NCBI GenBank assembly: GCA_014281115.1
Contig: JACONQ010000002.1
Location: 186,001 to 250,000 of the forward strand
Source of the DNA: Laburnicola sp. R22_1
Lineage: Eukaryota > Ascomycota > Dothideomycetes > Pleosporales > Didymosphaeriaceae
Reading direction: 5' to 3'
DNA length: 64,000 nt
Part shown: piece after piece, positions 47,335 through 58,328 of the stretch
Position numbering within the stretch: the stretch's first letter is position 1
Layout: each line of letters opens with the position of its first letter
Notes under the pieces: generated by a model
Database searches by the model: none
What the model saw: the letters and a program-made list of their open reading frames with translations, nothing else
Told to the model about the DNA's origin: nothing
Program-made: the position numbers and the translations under genes

Positions 47335-47950
47335 TCTATCTAAGTATTCGGCTCAGTTTAGTTTAGTCAATGGGAGGGAGGCTGCGGTCTTGCCCTCGGT
47401 CATCAGGCTGCGGTCTTGAGCTGGGAATACAATTAGCTTGATACATACCTTAATAAATCGAAAACCAGACGCGACTATCTACCTTTTTTATTCTGACATG
47501 GGGGTCTAAACAATGATGGAGTGACGTGACGGAGTAGAGCGCCGTGTGCCCGATCGGCATTCACTAGCGCAGCCGGCGATGCTCTATGATTCGCCCTCCT
47601 GATGCTGTGGAGCAGCGCACCTCTGTCTACCTTCAAAGTCAACGACGTTCTTAAGCTTTGGAGGCGATACACTTGGATTACTGCGCACTCCGCTCCTCAT
47701 CACCTACGCTTTGTGCAAGCAATCTCACCCTGATGGTTGAGTTCGGTGTCTGAGGCGGCAGGATCCTGCCGCATCTAACACTTGGCGTTACAGCGTCGGT
47801 TTGAAGTTTCGAGAAACCGCACGCCACTGCTAACCGACCCTCCTATATATGCCTTGGGGAAAACCAATTGCGAAATTCTCAAAATGCATATTCATTTCTC
47901 GAGCGATGCCCCGATTTACACCTTACCAGTCCACGCTTGATTTCTCCAAA

Positions 47951-48836
47951 ATGGGTGCCGAAACGCAAACAAAGGGCAATCTCCGATACGATGCGCTCCG
48001 AAATTTAGACGGTCGCTCCGACTCAAGCACTGAGGTGGGGGACTGGGAGGAAGAGGACGATATACAGCCGAGGCGGAGACATAAGAGGACTTTATGGAAG
48101 AAGGCGAAAGCATACCGATGGGTCATCGATACAGCGTTGCTGCTCGTAATTGTGGGGCTCCTGGCGGAGAGAAGATTCAAGTCGCGACAAACTCATAGAC
48201 AGGAATTGACCGGGGACATATCAGGCTTTGCACCTACATGTAAGTAATTGAACGCATTCTCTAGTTCGATTAAACATGACGACAAGACTAACACTCTTTG
48301 CAGTCTCGCAGCAAATCATCAGCTTCCAACCCGACCCCGTCTTCGTACCCGAAAACGCCTCAGACTTCTGGAGCAAAGAAACGCGACAAGCATGGCTCTC
48401 CATCGTCCCGGAGGGCCTCGGCTACGTCGACATCAAAACCCCCGCTCAGTACGACGACCTCCCCACCCCCATCCACGATTACCCCAATCAAACCGTCTTC
48501 ACCACCTCCATGACGCACCAACTACACTGTCTGTACACCATCCTCGAAGCATACAGCACGTTGCAACTCTCGATAAACCTGCAATTTGAAAACCGCGTCA
48601 AGATGCCGTGGCATGTGAACCACTGCTTCGACTACATCCGGCAAGCTATCATGTGTGCGGGCGACGTGGCGCTCGAGGGCGCGGCTACGACGTTCCCACT
48701 TGATCCGGAGACGGGGGAAGATCTGGGCGGGAGTGATGGCTGGGATGCGAAGCATGTGTGTAAGGATTATGGGCAGGTGTTTGCGTATCTGGAGAGGGAG
48801 ACGGTTAATCATTTCAAGTGGATATCTTCGGATTGA
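47951..48836 (+). CDS. UstYa-like protein (DUF3328), putative secondary-metabolite oxidase
   Basis: Model: join(47951..48239, 48304..48836), 273 residues; donor GTAAGT, acceptor GCAG after CTAAC. An acidic/basic N-terminus precedes one membrane segment (WVIDTALLLVIVGLLAE). The lumenal domain has the two HxxHC signatures of the family: HQLHC and HVNHCFDYIRQAIMC. UstYa proteins catalyse oxidative steps, such as cyclisation or hydroxylation, in fungal peptide and other natural-product pathways. An upstream in-frame ATG at 47849 would add 34 residues; I prefer 47951 because the protein then starts as most relatives do. The P450 gene 930 bp downstream on the same strand could share a pathway, but no precursor peptide is seen. 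Confidence 0.88.
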
Positions 48837-49762
48837 CGGCAGGGGGGAGAGCGGCTTTTTCGCAAATAACGCAAATGTATGTGGTTCTCAATCTAAGTTC
48901 TCATGCCTTGTCGAGTGTGGAGTCAGCGTCTATCCTTACCTACCCACAGCTCCATCCAGATCCGAGAGTAACGGTGACGCAGCAGAGACGGAGGGACAAC
49001 AGCCCGACACAGAAGATTACTAATATCACCAACCTCGGACGCACGAGAAGCGTAGCCAGCCAGTAGCATCACTTCGTTGCATTTCCTCCTCATTGGCTAC
49101 AGCCTACTCGGCCTCGGTAGTTACCCCTTTAGGCAACGTGCTCGGTTTTACACATCAACACTAAGCAGCAATCACATGTGATATGTATGTCATAAGAACA
49201 GCGCATTTCTTCCGCTGCAGTCCAACCACTTTATCATCCACGCGGCCCATCCCAGGAAGCATTCACAAGTGCCCGAATCCTCCTTCGCTTGCTAACGGCG
49301 GCGCGCGGAAGCCTCAAGACGCCCTTTCGGCCGAGTCCTTGTGCGTGGGTTCCTCGAGGGCTGTGTTGCGATTTCCGGCTATCCTTGCGAGGGCCGCTTT
49401 GGTCGTGCAGGCGGTGCAGGGAACATAAGAAGGTGGTGGTCCTGCGGTTGTGGCGGCTTGCATTTACAGTTTCGGCATCTAAGATTGAAGAGTGATCTAC
49501 TGGTGCGTTTGTGTAGCACTTTCCATCTTTCGTTGTTTTCGAGTCTTCTTTACGTCGTTGGGTCAGAGAAGGAGGCAAAGAGTTGGATAACACCTCAACC
49601 ATTCAAAGCATACCTTGCGACACCACCCATCTGGCTTCTGAGGTATCAGTCACCGCTTTGTCTGCGCCACGCCTACAGCCTACGCACAACCGTGGAACAT
49701 ATCTCATCACCCTCACCCGGAAAGGCCATTCTTTCTCGCACCACCAACCTCGCCCCTACACC
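48837..49762. other. Intergenic, P450 promoter region
   Basis: The frame of the P450 stays open for 180 bp upstream of its start but without family-like sequence. No other gene or small repeat-bearing peptide frame was recognised. Confidence 0.5.
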
Positions 49763-51368
49763 ATGGCACTCCTCTCCAGCCCCCTCGTCTCCGCCGCAGC
49801 CCTCGTGCTCCTCTCCTACATCCTCCTCACCCGCATCGCCCTCTACCTCCGTCGGCGCCAAATGAAGCTCCACCACGGCTGCCAACCCTGCCCCAAACGG
49901 CTCAACAAAGAGCCCCTCCTCGGCTGGGACATCCTCCGCGAAAACATCCAAAACGCGTCCTTACGCCGCATACTCCCCACCGCCCGCCACCGCTTCCTCG
50001 CCCTCGGCGCAAACACGTACACGCACAACCACCTCGGCGCCACCGTCTTCACGACGTGCGAGCCCGAAAACATCAAAACGGTGCTCAGCACGCGCTTCAA
50101 AGACTACAGCCTTTCCGGGCGCAAGCGCGCCTTCGCCCCGCTCCTTGGCGACGGTATCTTCAACAGCGACGGCGAGAAATGGGCGAATAGCAGGCACCTC
50201 CTCCGGCCGAACTTCGCGCGCGACCAGATTGCCGACTTGGATGCTTTTGATCGCCATGTGCGCCTCCTGCTGAAGCATATTCCGAGCGACGGGTCGACGG
50301 TGGATCTCCAGCCGCTGTTTTTTAAGCTGACGATTGACTCGGCGACGGAGTTTTTGTTTAATCATTCGACGGATTCGCTGCGCATGAGAGGGGGGGAGGA
50401 GGACGCTGCGGCGAATGAGGATGCGATTTTTGCGCGGGCGTTTCAGGAGGCGCAGGAGGACATTGTGGAGAGGTTTAGGTGGAGTAAGTTGTATTTTTTG
50501 AGGAGGCGGAAGGGGCAGGATGCGCTGCGGATATGTCATGCGTATGTGGACAAGTTTGTGGATATTGCTATGAGGGAGCATGAGGCGGAGAAGGCGGCTG
50601 GAAAGACGGATGGTGATGATGGTGGGAGGTACATCTTCATCAAGGAGCTGGTTAAGCAGACGGGCGATAAGGTGCGCATCCGCAACGAACTGATGAACAT
50701 CCTGCTCGCGGGGCGCGACACGACGGCCAGCCTGCTCAGCAACATGTTCTTTGAGCTGGCGAAGCGGCCGGACATCTGGGCCAAACTGCGCGAGGAAGTC
50801 GCTCCCTTGAAAGGCCGTCTTCCTACCTACGAGGAGCTGAAAAACATGAAGTTGGTCAAGTACTGCCTTAACGAATGTAAGTTTCTTACCTCGCGCCTAC
50901 CCAATCCACCCACAAATCAACTAACCTCCCTCCCACCCAACAGCCCTCCGCCTCCACCCCGTCGTCCCCTCCAACACCCGCTTCGCCCTCCGCGACACCA
51001 TCCTCCCCCTCGGCGGCGGACCCGACAGCACATCCCCTCTGTTCATCCCCGCCGGCGCCGCCGTCGCCTACTCCCCCTACAGCATGCACCGCCGGCCCGA
51101 ATTCTACGGGCCCGACGCCGAGGCCTTCAACCCGGCGCGGTGGGAGAAGCTGCGGCCCGGATGGGAGTATCTGCCGTTCAACGGCGGACCGCGGATTTGT
51201 CTAGGGCAGCAGTATGCGCTTACGGAGGCGGGGTTTATGACGGTGAGGTTGGTCCAGGCGTTTCGGGGGTGTGAGAGTAGGGATACGAATGGCGGGGTTT
51301 GGGTCGAGGGGCTGACGTTGACGGTTTGTAGTGGGAATGGGACGAGGGTGGGGTTGGTGCCTGCTTGA
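49763..51368 (+). CDS. Cytochrome P450, CYP52-like (fatty acid/alkane hydroxylase type)
   Basis: Model: join(49763..50876, 50944..51368), 512 residues. The N-terminal anchor is SAAALVLLSYILLTRIALYL. Signatures: I-helix AGRDTTAS, K-helix ExxR in NESLRLHP (restored by splicing the 67-nt intron), and the haem-ligand motif FNGGPRICLGQQYALTE. RFKDYSLSGRKRAFAPLLGDGIF and FALRDTILPLGGG are typical of the CYP52/CYP539-type clan, which hydroxylates alkanes and fatty acids at the endoplasmic reticulum. The substrate is inference from the family. GC at third positions is very high in the 5' part and falls near 50280-50600 without loss of frame. The gene looks intact. Confidence 0.92.
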
Positions 51369-51754
51369 TGTGGGGGATGGATTGGGAGGGGGAGGTGGGG
51401 TTGTTGGTTTTTTTTTTCCCCTTGGGTAAGGGGTGGAGTTTTGGAGTTTTTTTCTTGTAAATTGCTGTGTATGTTGGGAGCGGAGCTGATCTTTTCATCT
51501 TTCTTATACCTACTACCTACCTACATACGTACATATCATATACTAGCGTAACTATAAACAAGTCCCATCCATCCCTTTCCAAATACCCTTTTTCCGTTTC
51601 CCTCGCTTTTTTTTTGGTTACGTATAATATATAGGGTAGGGTAGGGCGGAATAGTACGGCACTGAGCACAAAAAAGAAAAAGTTCCGACAGGACAAGATA
51701 ATAAATGAAAATGCCGATGGTAGGACAGCAAACAAAAACATGTACACATGTGTT
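51369..51754. other. Intergenic, 3' of P450
   Basis: Contains T-rich and G-rich tracts (51410-51460) just after the P450 stop, then AT-rich DNA into which retroposon copy 2 is inserted. No gene seen. Confidence 0.5.
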
Positions 51755-51764
51755 ATAAAATAAC

Positions 51765-51878
51765 AACCCCTTTTTGTCAACACCACCTTGAAACGCTTTT
51801 CTGTGTCAACAACAGCAGGAGGGATAACTGCTATTATTGTAATATTTTTATTAGAAACCCCTTAGTCGCAAAAAAAAC
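51765..51878 (+). mobile_element. A-tailed retroposon (SINE-like), copy 2
   Basis: A 114-bp insert ending in an A run (51870-51877), flanked by the 10-bp direct repeat ATAAAATAAC (51755-51764 and 51879-51888). It matches the copy at 13311-13423 over nearly its full length with a 3-bp indel and about ten substitutions, in the same orientation. It starts 13 bases further in than copy 1, as expected of 5' truncation during reverse transcription. Confidence 0.85.
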
Positions 51879-51888
51879 ATAAAATAAC

Positions 51889-52115
51889 AGGTAGAAATGC
51901 CGAAAAATGCCGATAGGTACATGCCTAAGCTTAAATATCATTACCACCACTAGTCCTTTGCGAGAATTTAGAAAAGAATGAGGTTGTCTATTTCCAGTTC
52001 CAGCCTAACTCTCCGACCGTCAACATGCGCCCGCCAGACCACCTGTAGCATCAACTTGCAATACGCTGCTTAGCCTATGTCTACAAATCCTCCTTCGCCA
52101 GTCATATCACCCCGC
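51889..52115. other. Short spacer after retroposon copy 2
   Basis: AT-rich then mixed sequence before the 3' end of the minus-strand disordered-protein gene. Nothing recognised. Confidence 0.4.
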
Positions 52116-54202
52116 TTACTCGTCAATGAAGACATGCCGCTCCCTTCTCGGCGACGGCTGACGAAGCATCGAAGCTGAACTGCTATTCCTGAGAGACCGC
52201 GCTGAACTCGGTGAGCCCAACGGTGGCGTACATGGTGCCGGCGAAAGGAGAGCCGGGTCCAGAGGCATCAACGGCTCCTACTTGGCTATCTTAGCCTGCG
52301 CAATCTCATCCGAGGCATATTTCCTGGCATGCATGCGCTTCTTCGCGATTGGAACGGAATCTTTCTGTTCAAGTAGTTCGGGTAAGAGACCTCTTTCCTT
52401 TACGATTTTCGACCGAGCGATAGTGACGGAGTCGCGGTGGCCAAGGAACTTCATCTCGGAGTCGTCCACGTTCGATAGCCGACGATTTACGAGCGGTCGC
52501 TTTAGTTTTTGATTGGCTCTGGCTCGCGTCACTGACAAAAGCCCAGCATCGGGAACGACGACCATAGGCATCAATTTGTCTTCATGCTCATGTGAAGGGC
52601 TGCTCGTGCCTTTTGGTGTACGGTAGGACGCTCCGCAGTGTAAAAATGCTGAAACAACGACCTGACATCTCGCTCCTCGTCATCCGAGCTGCTAGATCCT
52701 GGCTCTTTTGCGGGTTGCGATTCACCATATGATGCAGATCTTGATGGCCGGGCTGTAGCAGGGTGTGAAGGCAACCGAGATGGAGCGGCACTAGTCCTTT
52801 CACTATTCGGTGGCACTTCGACTGGAACATCCTCGGTGTCGTCTACTGCAGAGAAAGTTGTCTCGACAGTGCGATCTTCGCCGTCTGGAAAGACCACAAT
52901 TTGCAGCGTGAAGGACTCAAATTCAGCTCCACGTCCCCACGACCACTCGGACAGCTTTGAACTGACCCGTTCCAAGCCCCGTATTGCCGTTGAATTGGCT
53001 GTATGAAGTGCTAAGCTTGCTGCAGAATTCTTCCGCCGAGCTCTCGAGCTGTCTTCGGCGGGCACATCTTTCCAAACCACTTCATAGCAGCTGTTTCCCG
53101 ATTCTACAATCTGCATTGTCGGGGTTACAGTGTCAATGCCTCCTCCGCCCATCGTAGCATCCGAGCTCCCAGAGTGAGCAACAGCAACTACATGAACGTC
53201 TGTCTTTGTAAGAGCCGGTTCAGCGACCGCACTATTGTTTGGCGCTAGAACTGAATGCGCAGGTCTCATGACAGCGTCTTTCCTTTTGTTACTTCGACTA
53301 CCGTTTGCCCTTGCACGGTCCCTTTCGATAGCGGCGTCGGTTGACGGTTCGCTTGACCATGGCTTGAGGTTTGGAAGCGCCTGAAAATCAGTTGGTTCAG
53401 TCTCTTTGAAGTTTACTGTCTTGACACGCCGCAGTGGTCGGCAATCCACCGTTGTGGAGCTGGAATCTGCGGCGGATTCGGAAGGGGTGTTCTTAGCACT
53501 CTTCGAAGCATCCTTCATGCTCGGCTTGCGCCGTAAGTTTTGTTTACTCCGCCGAGGCTTTCCGGGAAGTTGCAGTATGGATGCAGGCTGTGACAAGGGG
53601 CGGCCGGGAATCCACATGAAGCCAGGGCATGGAGCTTGTGAGTCTGTCCCCTGGCTAGGGCCATTCGCTCTCGCGCTTCTGATCGACCAAGGTCTAGGAG
53701 GGGCTTGAGTGGTTTGGTGGATGCGATCTATCAGATGTTGCTGCTGCGAGGCAGGGTCCGTTGTAGGATCGTGGCAGCGGCTGCGCATGTGAATGGGATT
53801 GCTATATTCGCGCTCCAAGGATGGACGAAGACCCTGTTCTGCATTGAAACGATGCTGCAGGCTATTTTCCGGCTTGTCGTTTGCACAGGAACCGGTTCGA
53901 CATGCTGTTTGTGCAGATTCGGAGGATGCTGTATTTGCGCGCGTCCTCGACCCCAACATCAGGTCACTGAATGATTTTTTCAGCCCCTTTGTGGTATGAG
54001 CACCGCTGAGGTGTGGCTTCATGTTGTCTGAATCATTGTTGCCGTCGTTCGTGATGCAAGTGACGCAACGACGGGTTCTCGCGCTGAACGGACAGATCCG
54101 CTCCTTGACGGGAGTCATAAAATTCTCTGTCTCTGAGTCGGACGTGGTAAAGCACTCATGGAGCTTGAGGAACAAACCTGTATCGAGAGGATGCGGGGGC
54201 AT
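52116..54202 (-). pseudogene. Disordered fungal protein gene with frameshift and in-frame stop
   Basis: An open frame from 54202 to 52571 encodes 543 residues rich in Ser, Pro, Thr and basic residues, without a known domain; a fold-like part is SCYEVVWKDVPAED and FESFTLQIVVFPDGEDRTV. It ends abruptly. Just before, a second frame carries TPKGTSSPSHEHEDKLMPM and VVVPDAGLLSVTRARA, then two similar motifs, HRDSVTIARSKI and QKDSVPIAKKRM. After a TAG at 52278-52280 the same frame continues with SSSASMLRQPSPRRERHVF to a stop at 52116. This reads as one gene with a one-base shift near 52615-52635 and a nonsense change (CAG or TGG to TAG). Sequence error is an alternative. Function unknown. Confidence 0.62.
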
Positions 54203-54889
54203 CCACGTGTCGATTTGTGCTCACCTAGTGTGAAATGGGAATCCGAAGGTGCGCGTGTGGAGAGGGCGTCAGTGCCGTTTTCGGGTACAATAGGGAAAAC
54301 CACGATGCGGTGGTGTTGAATATTAATAATATTAGGAGTGGAGTATAGGCGCGCCCCCGGAAACAGAAGATAGCAAAAGGCTTTGTAGAATGAGAAAAGA
54401 TGTGAAAAGTGTCGTGCTGAAATAGCTCGTGGCATGTGCCACCGGATCCGGTCAACTGTCTGAAGCAAGAAGGACCACCGCACGTGTACGGAAGGAGCAT
54501 GATGCAAGGCGGGAATTATGAAAAGACGTTAGATTTCATCTGGGTCACAACAGCTGTCAGCGGTACATAAAGACAGATACGGCGTCAAGGAAAGGCTGGC
54601 GATGCACGAATCATTACGCCGTGCCCATTACCATAATCTAGCTAAAAGCGACAGACTCAACACACGATTCACCAAATGAATTATGTGCCACCCCAACTAG
54701 TAGCAGTCGATTCAAAGTACCCTATAATCCCGCTTCCAAAGAAAAAAAGAAAGAAAGAAATTGGTATCAAGTCAAAAGAAAAGAGAGGAGCGAACGATAC
54801 CCAATACCGCCACGAAAAGAACAAAAGAACCTCGTAACGATCCCCCTCTACCCTATATACATTCCAACCCGCCCCTACACCGGGCTGAT
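54203..54889. other. Intergenic, no gene recognised
   Basis: Spacer between two minus-strand genes. AT-rich, with an A-rich tract at 54739-54790. Short frames here resemble no protein. Confidence 0.5.
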
Positions 54890-57133
54890 CTACAGCCTAC
54901 TAATATTTTTAGTAATCATGACGACCACCCCGGCCACAACCTTAATCGCAATCTTGAGCACAAAAACAATCGCTTTGAAGAAAAACTTCAAGACTGTAAT
55001 AATTGCTCTCGCCACGAAAGGCAGCTTGTCCTCGTCTTTCTTCTTCTTTTCCTTGACTTTCTTCCCCTCCTTAGTCTGCATTGTCGTTTTCGTCTTCCCT
55101 TGCCCGTACCACTCCCCAAGCTCAATATCTTTGTCAAAGCTCTCACTATGACTCGTCGCCAAGCTCGGTTTGCGTGACCATTTCCTCAAACTCTCCGCAG
55201 GGGCCTTCGGAACCTTAACCTTCCCACCTACGGCATTGAATCCATCCCTAAACGCACTCTTGAACGCCTTAGCATCGCTCTCAGCCTGCGGTTGCTGCCC
55301 CGAATTTGGCGGCGGGGGAGCCTCAAAATTCTCTAGGCTCCCTTGCCGTGACTTGCGGCCGCGCACAGATTCGGCAACCGCAACGGCGAGCAGTGTGGAA
55401 CACGCGACATCGACAAGGAACGGGTTGCCGAAGCGGGTTAGCGCCCCGAGATTGAGCGTCAGGGCGTCGTTCGTGAAGTCGAGACGTGCGAGCATGGCGT
55501 CATCGGCAGTGGCGTCGGTGGTCGTCGGGAGCTGGGTGACGGACATTACGGAGGGAGTGATAGAAATAGGCCGAGTAGCTTGATTGATGCTATCAAATCG
55601 CGGTGGCGGCTGGAGAGGAGAGAAGCCGTTTGCGCGGGGCGATGACGGGGACAGTATATAAGGATTGAGGATGGTGATGGAAGCGGGCTTTTGGTGAGGC
55701 TGGTGCGGTGTGGGTGACATGTTGTGGCCGTATATTGCGGTTACGGGTCGCGTAGACGGCTTGTTGATCATGGAGCAGTCCCCCTCTATGATGATAGGGA
55801 ACGTGCCTAGCGTGGGATGGTGGAGTTGATAGGAGCCGTCATTTGGGATGTGTTGTGCCCACGGGTTGGTCGGTTGTTGGGGAGGATCGCGTGTCCAGCT
55901 CAAAGCGCAACATTCACGTTGAGCCGCTCCGGCGAGGACGTCTTCGGCTAAGCGTTGGGCTGCTGGAGACGTTGCCCCAGGATCCACGAGCGCTATGTGA
56001 GAGGCAGCCGGGGAATTTGCGGCAGCATCAAGAGCTTGGAGTGCAGCCAATTTGGGGAAGATGCTCGTGAGTAGCGTTACCGGCTCTTGCTGGAGGGGGT
56101 TGCTATCGGTCGAGGGCGGCGCCATGAGGTCAAGCTGGGTAATAGGGAGAACGCGGGGTTGTGTAGGATGATGCCGCTGGATCAGAAGCTCGTTCATGAT
56201 GCTTTGTACCTCGTGGCCGCCAGCGAGGTTAGATTGTGCCAAGCTGTAGAACGGCAATGATGGTGTTGGGCCGAATGTTATCGTGGGATTCGCCATTGTC
56301 GCTCGATGCATCCGTAGGGTGTATATATGTACAGCTGGATCCTCTTGACCATTGGCGGCTGTCCAAAGGTTGTCGAGTAAATGTGAGGGCGTGAAAAACG
56401 GCTTTGGCGGTGGGCTTGTGCTTCCATTGTTGCCGACATTGCTATGCGGAACGTAAAAATCCGGCGAGTACGGAGACCGACTAATCTGTGTTCTTGGGAT
56501 ATGTGTTGGTGAAGCTTGCGTAGGTTTGTACGCTTGTTGGGAGAGGCTTTTGGAGGGATCGAAAACTGGGAATATTGACCGCATTGGTGCCTCCGGTTGT
56601 GGAGATGTAGTGCGTAGCTGCGTAGCTGTACTGTTGGCTCGCACCAGTGTAGCAGCCGTTGAAAATGCCGGGGATGCCGTCCGATTTGGATCAGGACTGG
56701 CATTTTGTGATCTATAATTGTGACCATCTTGTACCGACACAGAGGGAGATTGAGTCCTGTGGTCTGGGTTTCTTCGGGGTGGTATTTGGTGCTGGCTAGG
56801 CGACGACTCTTTTGGCCGTGGCGGTGGGTTCAAGATCGGTATTCGTTGCTGAGCAGGCGTTTGAATGATGAGGGCAGGGAGACGGGCTCTAGGAGGGGCA
56901 GCTAGTACTGGTGGAGGCGGCGGCGGCGGAGGCGGCGGAGGTGGTATCGAGTTGTCTGGCGATAGTGGATCTGAGTTGACCGGTACAACCAGCTCATGGA
57001 AGTCGGCTGCACTATCCATCCTTTCGTTCGTCGGTTCTGGGGTGGGAGGCTTTGCCCGAAGCTGCTTGTTGTTGGGACTCATCTGTCTAGGGCGAGGTGG
57101 TGGGGGAAACAATTGAAGTCCAGGACCGGCCAT
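54890..57133 (-). CDS. Conserved fungal proline-rich protein with C-terminal hydrophobic segment
   Basis: A single-exon frame of 747 residues. The first half is disordered, with a run of twelve prolines near residue 65 and many Ser/Pro repeats. A more ordered middle has ITFGPTPSLPFYSLAQSNL, SHIALVDPGATSPAAQRLAE and NDGSYQLHHPTLGTFPIIIE. The third part (MLARLDFTNDALTLNLGALT, NPFLVDVACSTLLAVAVAES) is globular. A Lys-rich segment precedes a long hydrophobic and basic tail (ARAIITVLKFFFKAIVFVLK) likely to bind membrane. The family occurs widely in filamentous ascomycetes, often under the uninformative label of acetylserotonin methyltransferase-like protein; I see no methyltransferase fold. Function unknown. 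Confidence 0.75.
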   Translation of the reverse strand: MAGPGLQLFPPPPRPRQMSPNNKQLRAKPPTPEPTNERMDSAADFHELVVPVNSDPLSPDNSIPPPPPPPPPPPPVLAAPPRARLPALIIQTPAQQRIPILNPPPRPKESSPSQHQIPPRRNPDHRTQSPSVSVQDGHNYRSQNASPDPNRTASPAFSTAATLVRANSTATQLRTTSPQPEAPMRSIFPVFDPSKSLSQQAYKPTQASPTHIPRTQISRSPYSPDFYVPHSNVGNNGSTSPPPKPFFTPSHLLDNLWTAANGQEDPAVHIYTLRMHRATMANPTITFGPTPSLPFYSLAQSNLAGGHEVQSIMNELLIQRHHPTQPRVLPITQLDLMAPPSTDSNPLQQEPVTLLTSIFPKLAALQALDAAANSPAASHIALVDPGATSPAAQRLAEDVLAGAAQRECCALSWTRDPPQQPTNPWAQHIPNDGSYQLHHPTLGTFPIIIEGDCSMINKPSTRPVTAIYGHNMSPTPHQPHQKPASITILNPYILSPSSPRANGFSPLQPPPRFDSINQATRPISITPSVMSVTQLPTTTDATADDAMLARLDFTNDALTLNLGALTRFGNPFLVDVACSTLLAVAVAESVRGRKSRQGSLENFEAPPPPNSGQQPQAESDAKAFKSAFRDGFNAVGGKVKVPKAPAESLRKWSRKPSLATSHSESFDKDIELGEWYGQGKTKTTMQTKEGKKVKEKKKKDEDKLPFVARAIITVLKFFFKAIVFVLKIAIKVVAGVVVMITKNISRL

Positions 57134-58328
57134 GATGATGATCCTCCTCTTCTATTACACTATTAGTCTAAAAGTATGGCAGTCGGTAGTGCTCGAAAAT
57201 CGTGAGGAAGCCCGAAAGTCAGATTCACAGTGTACAAAGTTCGACCATAGTCGGTGCCGCACGAAGTCGGATAATCAGGGTCAAAGGAGTATAAGACGAC
57301 GGTGCTCTATGCCATACCAAGCCTGTGGGGAAGGCTCAGGTATGCAGCAAGCAATAGCGGCTCTGGGATGTTTTCCCGTGCAGACGAGCACACTTTCGTG
57401 CATCGTGGTATGATATGCGGCCCAATCAGCAGGCAGATAGTCCTCGGCGCTTCCATCAGATGTTTTGCGGCGGCTATATTCTCGGTGGTTGGTCGTTTTG
57501 CTGTAAGCGCCAACGCCTGCAGTTCGCTACCCGGCCAACCACAACCACCCGGCCAATTCGCATGGCCATGATTCGCCAGATGCCGGGTGCTGGCCTGGGA
57601 TACCGTGCACGGATGGAGTTGATAGCTTATTTCGCACGTCTATTTTGAGCGTCCAAGTGGAGTGAGGGCATTTTCGCGAATTCCTGGTGTTTCTGCACAG
57701 ACAGCGAGTACTATGTGTTCAACGGCCAGCTCCTCTTTTGATGCGGATGCTGATGGATGAAGGGCAGAGCCGCGGTTGCTTTCTCCGGCTCGTTGCTTCC
57801 GAATGGAACCCAATATGGACAGAGAGAAGGTCGTAGAAGACGCGAGAGTGAGAAAAACAAAAGCGTTTGGATCGACACAGATGTTTGCTGAAACTAAACG
57901 AAGGCTGGAAGCAATGCAGCCACGACGAGTGTGAGCGGTTGCGCGAAAAGTCGAGGGCCGCTCGGTTGCCGCCAGAAACACGGCCAGCACGAGGACGGTT
58001 AGCGTAAAGCGCACGTAGTGTTGTTTGGCGCGAAGCCGTCCAGAGGTTTGTGGGGGCCAGGCTGACACCTTGACAAGGCGTCGGAGTCTGCCCTGCAGAG
58101 TGACGGCCGATGCCGCGTGTGATGGTAGCGAGCCGTGAAGGCGTCCGAAGCCTTGTTCGCAGCGCGTGGTGACGGCTTTCAGCCCAGCCCAGTCGCGCCT
58201 TCTCAGGCCAGATGGCGCTAGGCTCGCTTGTCTTATCGATAACCTTAAATCTCGCAGACGAAAAAGTTGCATCATGGCACGCGTGGATGCAAACATTATC
58301 AAAAGCTCCCAGGTGCACCTACATTACG
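57134..58328. other. Divergent spacer upstream of HGH1
   Basis: Holds the promoters of the proline-rich protein (minus) and HGH1 (plus). A 660-bp minus-strand frame at 57640-58302 has no recognisable domain and no typical coding pattern, so it is not called as a gene. Confidence 0.5.

Larger units (their letters stand above)
46794..47950. other. Intergenic with microsatellites
   Basis: Between BRL1 and the UstYa-like gene. It includes (TA)n at 46997-47015, a GCACA/GCACAACA repeat at about 47096-47122, and a CTT-type pyrimidine repeat at 47280-47334. GGCTGCGGTCTTG occurs twice near 47380 and 47407. No gene seen. Confidence 0.6.

Noticed and set aside
52278..52574. Separate small gene overlapping the stop of the disordered-protein gene (TGATG junction)
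   Set aside because: Protein-like sequence in that frame begins upstream of the ATG and continues after its TAG, so it is part of one broken gene.
57640..58318. Two long minus-strand frames upstream of HGH1
   Set aside because: They overlap each other in different frames, show no known domain, and lie in a GC-rich spacer where long chance frames are common.
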